From Chrysoporthe austroafricana (Eukaryota; Ascomycota; Sordariomycetes; Diaporthales; Cryphonectriaceae), in assembly GCA_001051155.2 (NCBI GenBank), contig JYIP02000006.1, positions 3,534,001-3,598,000 on the forward strand: a stretch of 64,000 bases of DNA, written 5' to 3'. The position numbers and the translations under genes were made by a program. Shown in pieces: positions 46,901-58,929 of this stretch. Below the pieces are notes generated by a model, which worked only from the letters and a program-made list of their open reading frames with translations, was not told where the DNA came from and did no database searches. The number at the start of each line of letters is the position of its first letter. The first letter of the stretch is position 1.

Positions 46901-49900
46901 CTGTTGCAACTATGCATGCCCTCGTGGCAGACTTGGTCCGCATGGGATACCCAGTGAACATGGAGGCGGTCAACTTCCCGCGTGGCCGTCACAACGTGCC
47001 TGTGTTGACTGATTTGCCCGCTTACCCATGGAACCATACCGTTAAGCACTGGTCTGAAGCGCGCGTCAACAAGTCTCTCCGTGAGCGTCGTGATGCTCCT
47101 CACGATCTCTTGGGCTCCAGTTCGTTGGAATCCAATACGCTCAACCCGTCGTGGCGCAATGTTATTCGCGTGTCTGATCTCCCGTGGGTGCGCGAGCACA
47201 TCGTGCAAGCCAATTTTGTGTACCCCGGTGCCGGTTATCTCTGCATGGCCATCGAGGGCGCGTGTGCCCAGCATAAGAAGGACCACGAGCACGACCAGCA
47301 GGAAATCAAGGGGTATCAGCTCCGCAATATCGATATTCAAGCAGCCCTCGTCGTCCCTGACACAGCCGAGGGCGTCGAGGTGCAGCTTACACTGCGTCCC
47401 AGCAACCCCAAAGACATCTCCGCTATTGGCTGGCAAGAGTTCCAGATCTGCTCTGTTACAGCTGAAAATGTCTGGTCTGAGCATTGCAGAGGGCAGATCA
47501 AGATCGATGTTCAGCCTCGGCAGCATTCTGCCGCCGGAGTCCGGACACGGGACGTTGACTATCGCATCCGGATTGATCCTAAAGACATTTACACTGGGCT
47601 ACGCGCGGCTGGCATTAATCACGGACCCATCTTCCAGAATCTGAAAGACATCCGCGCACGCGATAAGGAGTCTGTCTCAACTTTAACTGTGGCTGATACG
47701 GCAGCTATCATGCCGTACAAGGAGCAGCACGCGCATGTCATCCACCCGACAACTCTGGATACCGTATTCCAAGCAGCTTATACTGCATTAGATGGCGCTG
47801 GCTCACGCACGCAAGAAACGGCCCAAATTCCGAGGTCCATCAAGCATATTTGGGTGGCACACGACATTTCGAGCATGCCTGGACACAACTTCGATGCTCT
47901 GACCACACTCAGCCACGCCAACAAGCAGAGTTTTGAGACCAACATCACCGTTACCAACGCCGTCGGCGACGATGCTGCACCCGTGCTGACCGTGGATGGT
48001 TTTCTCTGTCAATCTATTGGTAATGTGCAGCAGACAGGCAGTGACGGCTCCGAGAGGGAAAAGTTCATCTCGCCTGTCTGGGGTCCAGATATCACCTTCC
48101 TCAAGCTGGCCGCCCTGCAGACCGAGCTGAGCCGCCCTATCGACCCAACCGAGAGCGAGGCTCTGGTTGAGCTGCGACACCTCATCATCTACTACATCAT
48201 CAAGGCTATCGGCCAGGTCACCACGCCCATTGAGAAGCTTGAGCCGCATATCGCTAAGTACTATGCGTGGATGAAGAAGACGTTTTTGGCAGCCGCCCAC
48301 AATACGCTTGCTCCTAACAGCATTGACTGGGTCTCTTCCCGCTTCGAAGAAGGCATTGATGTACTGGAGGCCAAGGTCCGCTCAGCTAGTGTCAATGGCG
48401 AGCTAATCACACAAGTTGGACCGCAACTGGGAGCCATTATGCGTGGCGATGTGTCAGTGTCAGACATAATGCATCGTGAGGACTTGCTCGACCGCTATCA
48501 CCAGGAGGGCCTCAAAGTCAATCGATCCACGGCTCAAGTTGCCTCGTTGGTTTCTCATGTTGTGCACAAGAACCCGCGGGCTCGCATCCTTGAGATCGGC
48601 GCTGGTTCGGGCGCTGCTACCACGGCCATTCTGGAGACGCTTGGAAAGGACAATCCCAAAGCTGCGGTGTACGAGTATACAGATGTCTCACCCGATTTCT
48701 TCTCGGCCGCTAAGGAGAAGTTTAAGTCATGGGAGAGCCTCGTCGTTTACAAAAAGCTTGATATCGAGCAGGATCCGACCAAGCAGGGCTACAAGGAGGG
48801 AACGTACGACCTCATTGTCGCTAGTCGGGTTCTTTCCAGCACCAAGTCCATGGAGCACACTATGGCCAATGTTCGAAAATTGCTAAAGCCGAACGGTGCT
48901 GGAAGGCTGATTCTCCTGGAGTCAACTCAGGACCAGACTGATGTCCAGTTCGCGTTTAGCCTGCTGCCCGAGTGGTGGTCAAGCGAGGAAGAAGACCGGA
49001 AGCTCAACCCGTCCCTCTCCGTCAGTATGTGGGATAGTGTGCTTCGTAATGCCGGCTTCACTGGCGCGGAGCTCGAAGTACGTGATTCCAAGGACGAGGA
49101 GCTCTACAGTCTGAGCACCATCATGACCACTACGGTCCCAGCTGCGCCTAAACTGACATCAAGTGTCGTAATCTTCGCCCCCACAATCAAGAGTGTGCTA
49201 TACAACCAGTGGGTGCAATCTCTTAAGGCTTCGATTCGCAAGTTTACCGGTGCCGAGCCGGATGTCGAGTCAATTGCAGATATCAAGGGTGACAGCACAA
49301 AAACATTCTTATTTCTTGCCGAGCTTGTGGGTCCAATCCTCCCGACGCTCGACGAGACACAGTTCAAGGCCATTCGTGCCATCTGTACTCAGTCCAAGGG
49401 TGTGCTCTGGGTGACACGAGGTGGTGCCATGGACTGCTCCGATCCACATCTCGGTCTCAGCATTGGCTTCCTGCGGTCTCTCAGAAACGAGTACGGTGGA
49501 AAGCGCCTTGTGTCACTGGACTTGGATCCCAAGGCAGCATTGTGGAGCACGGGATCTGCCAACACAATCGCTGAGGTCTTTGGCAAGACCTTTGACGATG
49601 CCGTCACGGGTGCGGGCGCCATCAACACCGTTGACTTTGAGTTTGCTGAACGTGCAGGCGTCGTGTCTATTCTGCGATATCGCAAGGACACAGTGCTGAA
49701 CAAGTCACTGTTCCCGGATGCAAACGATGTTCCTGCACCCGAATTGAAGTCCTTCGAGCAGCCGGGCCGGCCACTGCGGCTCTTCGTTCAGACACCGGGT
49801 CTGTTGGACACGCTGGTGTGGGACGATGATCCAAACACAGACGTAGAACTGGACCCAGAATTCATCGAAGTCGCACCGCGTGCCTTCGGCCTCAACTTCC

Positions 49901-51978
49901 GCGACGTGATGGTCGCCATGGGCCAGCTTCAAAGCCCGATTATGGGCTTCGAGTGCGCAGGACACATAACGCGTGTGGGATCCGCTGTCAAGGGATTCAG
50001 AGCGGGCGAGCGCGTTGCTATGCTACTACGTGGCTACTACGGAAACCTAGCCCGCGTGCACTGGACAAGCGTGGTGCACATACCAGATGACATGACCTTC
50101 GAGGTAGCCGCGAGTCTGCCTGTGTCATACTGCACGGCATACCTGTCCATCTACACACAGGCTCGGCTGCAGAAGGGCGAGACGATCCTGATTCATGCTG
50201 CAACCGGTGCCTTCGGTCAAGCTGCTCTTGTTCTGGCCAAGGACATCGGGGCTGATATCTACGTCACGGTCGGGACGCCGGCCAAGCGCGAGTTTATAAT
50301 GAAGCAATACGGCATCGCGCCTGAGCGTATTTTCAACAGCAGAGACACCTCATTCGCGGCAGACGTACTCAAAGCGACCAACGGCCGTGGCGTGGATGTT
50401 GTCCTGAACTCTCTGGCAGGCCTTCTGCTTCAGGAAAGCTTCAACTGCCTGGCTCCGTTCGGTCGCTTTATCGAGATCGGCAAGCGAGACTTTGAGCTCA
50501 ACTCGCAGCTGTCCATGCACGCCTTCACACGTGTTGCGACCTTTACTTCTATCGAGCTGCCGGCCTTTAGTGAGGCGAAGAAGGCCGAGAACTACGAAGT
50601 ATTCAAGGAAGTCATCCGTCTGGCCAGCGAGAAGGTCATCGTGCCAGTGGAGCCTATCACCGTGTTCCCCGTCTCCGAGCTAGAGCGGACCTACCGGCTG
50701 ATGCAAGCTGGCAAGCACATGGGCAAGATCGTTATTTCGATGAAGCCCGACGAGCTGGTTCCTGTTCTTCCCCAGAAAAGACAAGTCAAGCTCCGCGCTG
50801 ACGGCACTTACCTGGTGGTGGGCGGACTCGGCGGTATCGGCCGCTCTGTCTGCCACTGGCTCGTGGCTCACGGCGCCAGAAATATTGCTATCGTCTCAAG
50901 GAGGAAGGATGCGCGAAAGAGCGGCTCAGCTCTTATTTCTGAACTAGAGAAGCTCAGCTGCAGAGTTGAAGTGGTCAGCTGTGACATCACAGTCGAGGCA
51001 GAGGTCGCCAACGCTGTGAAGATTTGCACAGAAGAGTTGAGGATGCCGCTTATCAGGGGTGTCATTCAAGCAGCCATGGTTCTCCAAGTATGTTGTATCA
51101 TCTATGAATCGACTTTTGTATGCACAACTAACATCGAGGATTAGGACTCAATCATGGAGAACATGACCCTCGATGACTACACAGCTGGTGTACGGCCGAA
51201 GGTGGCTGGAACATGGAATCTGCACACCCAGACTCTCTCCCAGCCGTTGGATTTCTTCGTCATGCTCTCCTCGCTAGTAGGTCAAACTGGCAACGCCAGC
51301 CAGAGCGCCTACTCGGCAGGTGGCGCGTTCCAGGACGCACTGGCTCGCCACCGTGTGTCCCAGGGGCTGCCGGCCGTAGCCATCGACCTGGGTCAGGTCA
51401 AGTCTGTCGGCTACCTGGCCGAGACGGACAAGAGCATGGCTGAAAGGCTGCTCAAACTGGGCTTCAGCCTCCTGGGTGAGGAGGATGTGCTCGCGGCGCT
51501 AGGAGCCGCTCTTCTCGACCCGTATGCGGCGCTGCTGATCATGGGGCTCAACGTCGGCGGCGGGTCTCACTGGGACGAGGCGCCTTTCCTGGCGCGCGAT
51601 GCTCGCTTCGGCGGGCTGCGTTTCCGAGAGGACGCGTCTGCGTCCAAGGGCGCGAGCAAGGCTGGGCTGTCGGACCTGGCTGGCAAGATTGCCGGCGCGG
51701 CGGCACTGGATGACGCGGCGGGCGCCGTGGTGGAGGTCATCATCAACAAGCTGGTGGATATCTTCATGATGCCCAAGGACGAGATAACTCCGTCCAAACC
51801 ACTGTCCGCCTACGGCGTGGACAGCCTCGTGGCGGTTGAGTTGAGGAACATGCTGGCGCTCCAGGCCGCGGCTGACGTGACTATCTTTGATATCATGCAG
51901 ACCGCCTCCATCTCCGCCTTGGCGACAATTGTCGCGAGCAAGAGCAGTCATATTGATCCGTCTTTGGTCGGCGCATGA
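43972..51978 (+). CDS. Highly reducing polyketide synthase (KS-MAT-DH-MT-ER-KR-ACP)
   Basis: Five exons: 43972-44151, 44207-44293, 44352-44409, 44483-51087 and 51145-51978, giving 2587 residues. KS starts at once ([17 protein letters not shown]), with Cys177 in [15 protein letters not shown] and [10 protein letters not shown]. An Asn-Gly-rich linker (~440-490) precedes MAT (SHSSGE, Ser682). DH has His1014 ([15 protein letters not shown]) and Asp1201 ([10 protein letters not shown]). A methyltransferase lies near 1475 ([10 protein letters not shown]). ER (~1874-2190) is full length, with the nucleotide motif [11 protein letters not shown] starts near 2217 (VVGGLGGIG), with LSSLVG and QSAY. ACP has Ser2537 in [11 protein letters not shown]. 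All reducing steps are therefore represented and no release domain follows. The product should be a reduced methyl-branched chain, passed to the NR-PKS SAT or to the acyltransferase (inferred). Exon 3 must start after AATAAAG, not after the earlier ACAG, which would give a stop. Confidence 0.95.
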
Positions 51979-53348
51979 GGCGTAATGTGGCTTTTCTTAA
52001 TTATTTTAGATTCAGTATGTTAGGTTGTAATATTCGTTCCGTAAAGGCTATGTAGGACTTTTCATGTTTACAAACTTGTTGCGTCCTACTCTCCATGCAG
52101 ACACATATTTCCTCATTGTCCATGTGATCTTTCCCTTGATCATGCGAGTGCCTAAGAAAACCTTGATTTTTACATTCTGACTTTGCGCTAGCTTGCAAGA
52201 CCGGAGCACGGGGTTTTCTCCCCATCGGAAAGATTCATGACGCCCATGGCACGATGGACGATTCACGATGATTTATGGCCTGTAGGGACGAGCCCTTCGG
52301 CTTTCTCACCTCCGAGATGTGCCTCGAGCATTATGAGGTAACGTATGAGTCACAAATCGAGGCCAAGCGAGCTGACTAACCGGATCCTTATTACTGATAC
52401 ACGGGCGGGCTTGCCTAAGGACCTGACCGAAAGACCGGAGGAGTGGCTATGACTGCCAACAATAGCGTCATCAAGCCCGCCAAGATCAACACTGTATGCG
52501 AGTTCATCAGAAACTCATCTGGCAGCTGCTTGTACTTGACAATTGGCCTCCCGAACCAGCCGCGGATCACTTACAAGAGGAAGCTTACCCATTCCTGCAC
52601 GTGATGGATCTTCCGGAGCCCCGCGCCGAGATGTATGAGAATAACCCTCAATTCAGCAGTCGTCAAGGACCAGACCTTCTTTTTAATTAATCACAATTGA
52701 GGAGGCCGATGCTATATTAGAACGATTTGTTGTCGTTATCTATTCGCGGGCACGTCATTTTCGCGAGGAAAGTAGGCAAGAGGCTCATTAAACCCATCAG
52801 GAAGGATAAAGAGTAGGATCATAAATAGAAATCCATAGGCGGATCGAGGTCATAAATAGGGCGTAGAGTGGCATGGTGATCTAGAGGACCAAGTACAAAT
52901 ATTTGGCCTCGTCTCCTGTATTAGATGCCGTCATTAAAGACCAGTGTCGGACGTCTCGATCTATATCGGGAATAGCTCTTCATGTATATACACATTGTAT
53001 AATGGAACTTAAAGAGAGATTTACCTATCTCAAAATAGTGGCTCTGCTTTGAAGGGGCGCAGCGGGAGGCCGGTCCAGGAACTAGTCAATCTTAATTACC
53101 AGCAGAAGTTTTTTTAGCTCAGGAGGACTGTCTAGTGACAGTCGAGTCGCTGTCAAAGCGCATTGGAGGATTCACAACCAATGTACATACTGGCTGCGAG
53201 CCGCTACAAGCAGCCCAACTAAACATATATAACAACTTGACCACAACCACTCCTACACCACCTCAAGAAACTCAACACGGCGAAAAGCCCAAGTGACTTA
53301 TCAGCAAACCCTTTGCAAATTCACAGCAAACTGAACCCAGATTACGGA
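51979..53348. other. Intergenic space, cluster right border
   Basis: This 1.37-kb space shows no recognisable gene; a 64-codon frame near 52.5 kb has no family resemblance. A TATATAAC element near 53226 is about 120 bp before the next start and probably belongs to its promoter. Confidence 0.5.
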
Positions 53349-53765
53349 ATGAACACCATTTCAAGCAGTATCGACATGGCTTCAAGTCCACCAACTCAGC
53401 CACCGCAAACCATGGCTTCCGTCTCCTCCACAACGAAAAGAAACCACGAAGTGAGGAAAGACCCCTGTCCTGATACAGGGGAATTTATTGAGCCTACAGC
53501 TACTCACAAGCCCTCGTCCTCGGCTCCATCCATCTCCATCCGCCTCGTGAGGCTATCGCGTCACACCATCGTCACCACCGTCAAGGGAATCTCCCCTCCC
53601 ATGAGGAGGCATGTCTTCACAGTCATCAAGCAACAGATACCGGGATGTGCGGGCAGGAATCATGAGACGGATGAGATTGAGCTGTTTGGAGATCTGTGCC
53701 AGAAGGTCAAGACAGCCCTGATGCGGATGCAGCTTCCCGAGGAGGTCATCACGGTCCACAACTGA
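53349..53765 (+). CDS. Small hypothetical protein
   Basis: A 138-residue open frame from the ATG at 53349. It is preceded by a TATA-like element (about 53226) and an A/C-rich leader typical of fungal transcripts. The first half is Ser/Thr/Pro-rich and probably disordered. The second half is more ordered, with alternating hydrophobic and charged residues (SISIRLVRLSRHTIVTTVK and a C-terminal amphipathic helix). There is no signal peptide or membrane segment. I do not recognise a family. The promoter signals and the well-formed C-terminal half argue for a real gene. Confidence 0.5.
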   Translation: MNTISSSIDMASSPPTQPPQTMASVSSTTKRNHEVRKDPCPDTGEFIEPTATHKPSSSAPSISIRLVRLSRHTIVTTVKGISPPMRRHVFTVIKQQIPGCAGRNHETDEIELFGDLCQKVKTALMRMQLPEEVITVHN

Positions 53766-54664
53766 GCAGTCAGTCATACCGCACACCATGAACATGTACT
53801 ACCGCAGAAAGCCTTGGCTACACTAGAAAGAATCTGTGCAGACTCCACACGGTTATTTTTGTTTCATTGAGGGGAAGGAGGACTGCGACGAGGGTAGCCA
53901 TCCTTGGGCCCTCACAAGCTTCCGAGATTTCTTTTTCTCTGGCAATCTGAGCCGGAATGTGTGACTACGTTGCAAGATACCTAAAAACCCACCAGTCCGT
54001 AGGCCTCTTCAGAAGCCTTCGGCAGTAAATACTAGCATAACAGTCCTCATGGACAAGAATTCAATTTCACCCAATCATACCTAGTTGCTGTTCTGTGTAA
54101 GAATTTAGCCGAGTCTCGTTGCATATATTTGCTACGATCGCGACAACTCAGCATCGTCAGTCAGTAGCCGCTTGAGATATAATAAACTACACCCTATCCC
54201 TTTCCTACACCCTCTTAAATCGATGCAGCAGCCTGCAGATCTTGATCAGTCTTGTTGTCCCGATTCCCCTGTAGATGGTTTCCTCTGGGCTTCCAAGGAC
54301 CTGTCCAGTCGCCACATAAACGGGAATTCGGGCCAGCCCAGCCAACCCGGGACGGCCTGAGGTCTCAGCTCAAGACAGTTGCTGTGGTACAAACGAGTGT
54401 CTATCTTGACAATAACATTTCACCTTCAGTGAGTGATCTCGATTCGTTCGCTGGTCACAGTCAAGAGCAGAACAACTTCTTCCGGCAGCAACCACCACCT
54501 CTGAACCTTCCCTCCACAACTTCCAAAGCCAACCACCCATCTACTGTCGGTCTGCCCACTCTGGGGCTCCCCTCTTCTTCCAGATCTTTTGGGCTTCGCC
54601 GCCATCGACGAAACCACATCACTCCTTCCCCATCGTCAACGTCAACTTTGAGCCTTTCCTCAAG
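53766..54664. other. Intergenic space / leader of secreted-protein gene
   Basis: The last 250 bases are C/T-rich and look like the 5' leader of the gene at 54665. No coding region is supported. Confidence 0.45.
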
Positions 54665-55380
54665 ATGAAGTTTGCAGCCACCCTCGCCATGTGCCTAGTT
54701 GGCCCGGCCTCCCTTACGGCCACCGCCAGTCCCCTTCTCCTGCACAGCCAGGGCGCTGCCGCGGTCGAGGGCCTCTTCCCCCACGAGCTCCTCGACACGC
54801 GCGCCTACGCCCCCGCCCAGGTCGTCTGGCACAGCACCGCCAACGGCACCGGCAACAACCCCGCCTACCCGGCCGTCAACGGTAGCATCACCGCCTGCGG
54901 CGGGCGCGTGACCTACGACCACGTCTCGCCCGCGCGCACCCGCGTCGTCCGCGATGACTGCCTAGCCCTAGTCGACCAGCTGCACGCCGCGCCAGGCTTC
55001 TGGGAGATGGGCAGGTGGGGCGCGACCGGCGTCAACTTCACGGGTCTGGCCAGCAACGGCACCTGCGAGTTCGCCGTCCAGCGTCTCGGCACTGGCCCCG
55101 CGAACGCCACCAACGCGACCGACGTTGCCATGTGGGTCTTCTCCCTTCCCACAGACGGGCTGTGCTGGTAGTATCTCTTGTTGACTCCTCTCCTTGCTGC
55201 AGCATCGGTAACCAGGACGTCGTCAACGTCCTCAATGCGAGTGTCTACGACCTCGCCGCCGCCGCGGACGAGCCCTACATCGACAACATGCGCTCCCGTG
55301 GCCACATGAACTGCAAGTGGTCGATCACACCCAGGATCACCACCATGGAGTTCCGCATCCAGCTTGCTGGTGGCCAGTAG
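54665..55380 (+). CDS. Putative secreted Hce2/Ecp2-like effector-type protein
   Basis: Exon 1 is 54665-55167 and exon 2 is 55203-55380, 226 residues. A signal peptide covers about residues 1-22. Sequons (NGT, NGS, NFT, NAT) suggest glycosylation. The C-terminal half resembles the Hce2 domain of Ecp2-type proteins: RDDCLALVDQL, GFWEMG, NGTCEFAVQ, IGNQDVVNVLNASV and GHMNCKW, with paired cysteines. Such proteins are secreted and some act as plant-interaction effectors or necrosis inducers. No activity can be assigned here. The proposed intron (55168-55202) is only 35 bp, shorter than most fungal introns, but it is in phase and restores the IGNQDVV segment. Without it the protein would end at Trp168. 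Unusually GC-rich coding sequence compared with its surroundings. Confidence 0.65.
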
Positions 55381-56737
55381 GACCATGCACGGCCTCGGCA
55401 ATCGGTGCACTGGTCTCCTAATGATGTAGGGAGAAGCCTCGTGCTGAGTCGGGCATCGGGTTCGGGTGGAGAGGAGGCACCCAGAGCTCAACGTCCCAAG
55501 TAGCTTATAATTAGGGATCTGTGACCAGTCGAAAATGACAAAATTTTGGCCGAACACCCCCACTTCTGGCCCCCCTTAAGGGAAAAGGCTCGTGATGCTT
55601 TCCATGGCGGAGTAGACTCTGAACTCATGATTTCCAGCTTGGTCTGCTATTCTGGGGCGGGTTGGGCGCGAAGTCTCAAAAAAATCCGGTATGGTAGCTC
55701 GCTAAGCCTTTTGAAGCCACTCAGTACGGCACGGACAGCGACCTCGTGAAAATAATGATTTCTTGCAGGCATGACTAATGACGTGTTATACGCCGGAGCC
55801 CGCCTCGGCCCTGTCGGCGTCTCTCCGTGCTCCAGTCGCGAATGTATTATTGAATATGTGGACATGATGATATGGGGCTCAAACTTGACCCGAAGAGAAT
55901 GTAGGCACGTTTAAATAAGTTTGTTGAACACATACTCACCGTATCCGGGCTCAGCAAAGGGGTGCCCGTGGCTTATAGGATATTAGCCCAGCGTAGCGCC
56001 CTACTCACCTGATCCTGTTGTGCTTATTGAAGGTGCGCGCGTGGACGTCCTTTAGCGATCGATTACGAAGAAGTATTTAAACGAGGCGGGAGGGGCTGGG
56101 GCAGTTCTTGGGGCGTCGCCCGCTCTCAGCAGTTTCCTGTATTTTAAGTAGATACTGCAAGCTGTTAGTGGAAAGTTGGAAAGACCATGGTTGGGCCGAG
56201 GGGTGCGAAATTCAGGAAACGAGTGTTTGCGCCCCAGAATGGCCAGGATCCTACTAGGATACCCGATCATAGAAGGATAACAGAACAAGACAAGTCATGG
56301 AATTTCTCCACGGCAAAGATGATTCTTCTGTCTGTATGCGCCCCTACACAGGCTGGCGCATAGAGCTCGTTGCATGCCAACGTGCGAGCCATACAGGCTG
56401 CCATGACGATCCCCTCCGGGCTCGTTCTCGTTCATTGTCAGTGCTTTGTCCCAGGCGTGTCCATGCATGCCATGCTTTCGTTGTCGTGCAAGCCGTTCGT
56501 CAGCCAGTTCGTGAAGCGCAAATTTAATCCAAAGACAATGCCGCCATCCACCTCTTTTGATCCAACAATGGTCCATGCCAACACATCAATGAAAGTATAT
56601 CAACCAAAAAATGCAAAACTTGGGTATTAACATGTATCCCCTCCTCAGTTCAATTGATATCCAACTGTGCCCATGTATCGATAGGAATTAAACCCCATCT
56701 ATCATCGAAACTCAGAAAGGCAACTTAGAGTGGTTAC
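55381..56737. other. Intergenic space, nothing recognised
   Basis: This space lies between the convergent 3' ends of the secreted-protein gene and the permease gene. Small overlapping open frames show no family resemblance. Confidence 0.5.
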
Positions 56738-58929
56738 TCAAAGGCCGTTAGTGGCGCACGTGAATACCGTGCCTGACGAAGGGTCAAAGTCGATGATGAT
56801 ACTCTTGACGCTGGCGTAGGTTCCCGGTCCGACGAAGAAGATGCCGATGACGATGATGAGTACGTTGAGCGCTGCTTCGGCGTAGCCCCAGAACCCTTGT
56901 GACTTAATGAATGTCATGCCGCCGTCGGCGTTGCGCATGCGGAAGTAGGCAACACCCCAAAATATGAAGCCAAAGAAGCTGTCAAAGAGGGCAGACATGA
57001 GGGAGAGGACTAGCATTTGGGTCAGCCATTGATGGTCCGCAGCCATGAAGAGAAAACACTTACGATCAGAGAAGAAAGGGATGACCTGGGAGATAATGAA
57101 GGCAATAACCCAGGTGGCGACTGCGAACAAGTGTTAGTAAAATGATTAGGTCAAGAGTTGTACTAGTGTCATAGATACGCACAAAGAATCCCTGCCCACG
57201 AGGCCCAACCAACAAATGTGTGTTCGTTCTTGTGCTTGGAGTCTTTGAACAGGCGAAAGAAGACCAGGCGAGCCGAGACAGACGCGTAGAGGACACCGAG
57301 GAAGATCAGCGTCGGGATCATGAAGGAGAAAGCGACCTTCTTGAAGACGGGCTGGAGGGAGCCGAAAGCGGGAGCTGTGATGTAGTTGGTGCCGACATAG
57401 GCATACACAATGGCGCCGACGAGGCTGAAGACGATGATCTCTCCGATAGTGCACAGCCAAAGCGCCTTGGGGAAGTCCCTGCATAGAGAGGATGAGTAAG
57501 CGTATTTTCTCTAAGACGCTCAGCATGTTGTCCGTCCGTACCTTGGATCGTTCATCTCAGCAATGAAACTAGGCAGCGTAATTTGGCCGATAAATGTATA
57601 GCTGATGTTGAGGAATGCGCTGAGACCAGAGACAAAAGTCGTACCCGCCAAGGGGACAGCCAGCACGAGAGGATCCCCCTCCTCGGCGGTGTAACCAGCC
57701 GGATGGGATTGAACACCGGCGAAGATTGTGGCGAGGAGCACTGAGATGAAAGTGAAGGCGGCAGACACTGCGCCCAGCTTGGCCAGTGCCTCGAACGTTC
57801 GAGGCAGGGAGCAGACCCAGCACAACAGGAACATGAGCACGGAAAAACTGACGGTACGGCAGCCAATGTCGTTGTCGGAAGCGGTCATGGTGTTGAGATA
57901 CTTTGCGCCGACGAGGACGTGGAGGCCCTGGATGAACTAAAGAGCAGAGATAAGGTCAGGTACCGGGGCGGAGCATAATTACATAGTTCTTAGAGGCTCA
58001 CGGTATTGTTGAGAAGGAACATAACGGCGCTGAACCACCATGCCCACCTCTTGTTCCAGAAGATCATCTCACCAACGTCGCAAACATCTCGAACCTCGGG
58101 GTGGCGTAGACAGAATTCCCACGTGATTAAGGACCTGAGTGCGCTGTTAGAGTAGGCTATGCCTGAATAGAGCCACGAGCACTCACGTATACTGTACAAG
58201 CATAGCAACGACGACCGTCAGGATTAGTCTATTAGGGTCAGTCAAAGGCACACGAGACACGGTGCAAAGCCGCCCACTCACCCCGGAACCAGTCCCAACA
58301 CGCTATAAGACCAGGGGAAACTCATGATTGCCTATAACAGGAAAGGCAAAGTTAGCATAAGTGATCGTCGCGGGAGAAGTCCGGGAGTGGTGTGCCTGGG
58401 GCATAGGGGTGAGTCGGGCGCCAAAAAAAAGAGTGCGGCATTCGGAAAGCGCTTCGTTTGTGAAGAAGCCGTTCACAAGGCGCATTTCCAATCGGGTGGT
58501 ATTGGATCAGTCAGTCCCATGGGGGGCAGCCCTTACCAGGCAAATATACTCGGAGAAAAGCAAGGCGGCGGTCTGTATCAGACGTCAGCATGAAGGCCAC
58601 GCGGGTAGTGCGCCGAGGGCGCTGCTCGGCGAGCTTCTGGGGACCACGCAGACCTTCTGCCAGCTACAGGTACGGTACTGGATGGCATTGTTGGCCTCGG
58701 CCTCCTTCTGCTTGTGTAGGATGGCGCTGCTGCTATCATCTGAATCCGAGGCGTAGTTGCTCTGGAGCGAGGACAGGACCGGGCTAATTCTTGGGCCAAC
58801 ATGGACCTTTGGGCCTCCGAACCACCGAGCGAGTCCGGACGGGGCGCCGCCCTCGATATCGATAGGGCTCGTCTCGGCGACCTTCTTCTCGTCCGGAGAC
58901 GCGGGGGGTGGCGAGTATTTTTCCGACAT
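56738..58929 (-). CDS. Amino-acid/auxin permease family transporter (neutral amino acid transporter-like)
   Basis: A nine-exon minus-strand gene of about 515 residues. A hydrophilic N-terminal tail of ~90 residues (MSEKYSPPPAS..., acidic Ser/Asp-rich patch) precedes about eleven hydrophobic segments. Family landmarks are the first membrane helix TAALLFSEYICLAIMSFPWSYS, the LITWEF segment, the SGLSAFLNISYTFIGQITLPSFIAEM stretch typical of the fungal Mtr-like neutral amino acid permeases, and RDFPKALW directly after a conserved junction. Exon joins I checked keep phase: ICL/AIMS, NNT/FIQG, NDP/RDFPK, GIL/FATW and SD/LLSL. It likely imports neutral or aromatic amino acids by proton symport at the plasma membrane. 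It is in the flank, not obviously linked to the polyketide pathway. Confidence 0.85.

Noticed and set aside
46804..47526. Long minus-strand open frame (240 codons) inside the HR-PKS
   Set aside because: It is antisense to conserved DH/MAT coding sequence, has no family resemblance, and is a shadow of the true frame.
52496..52690. Plus-strand 64-codon frame after the HR-PKS
   Set aside because: No domain, leader or conserved pattern is visible, so it cannot be told from chance.
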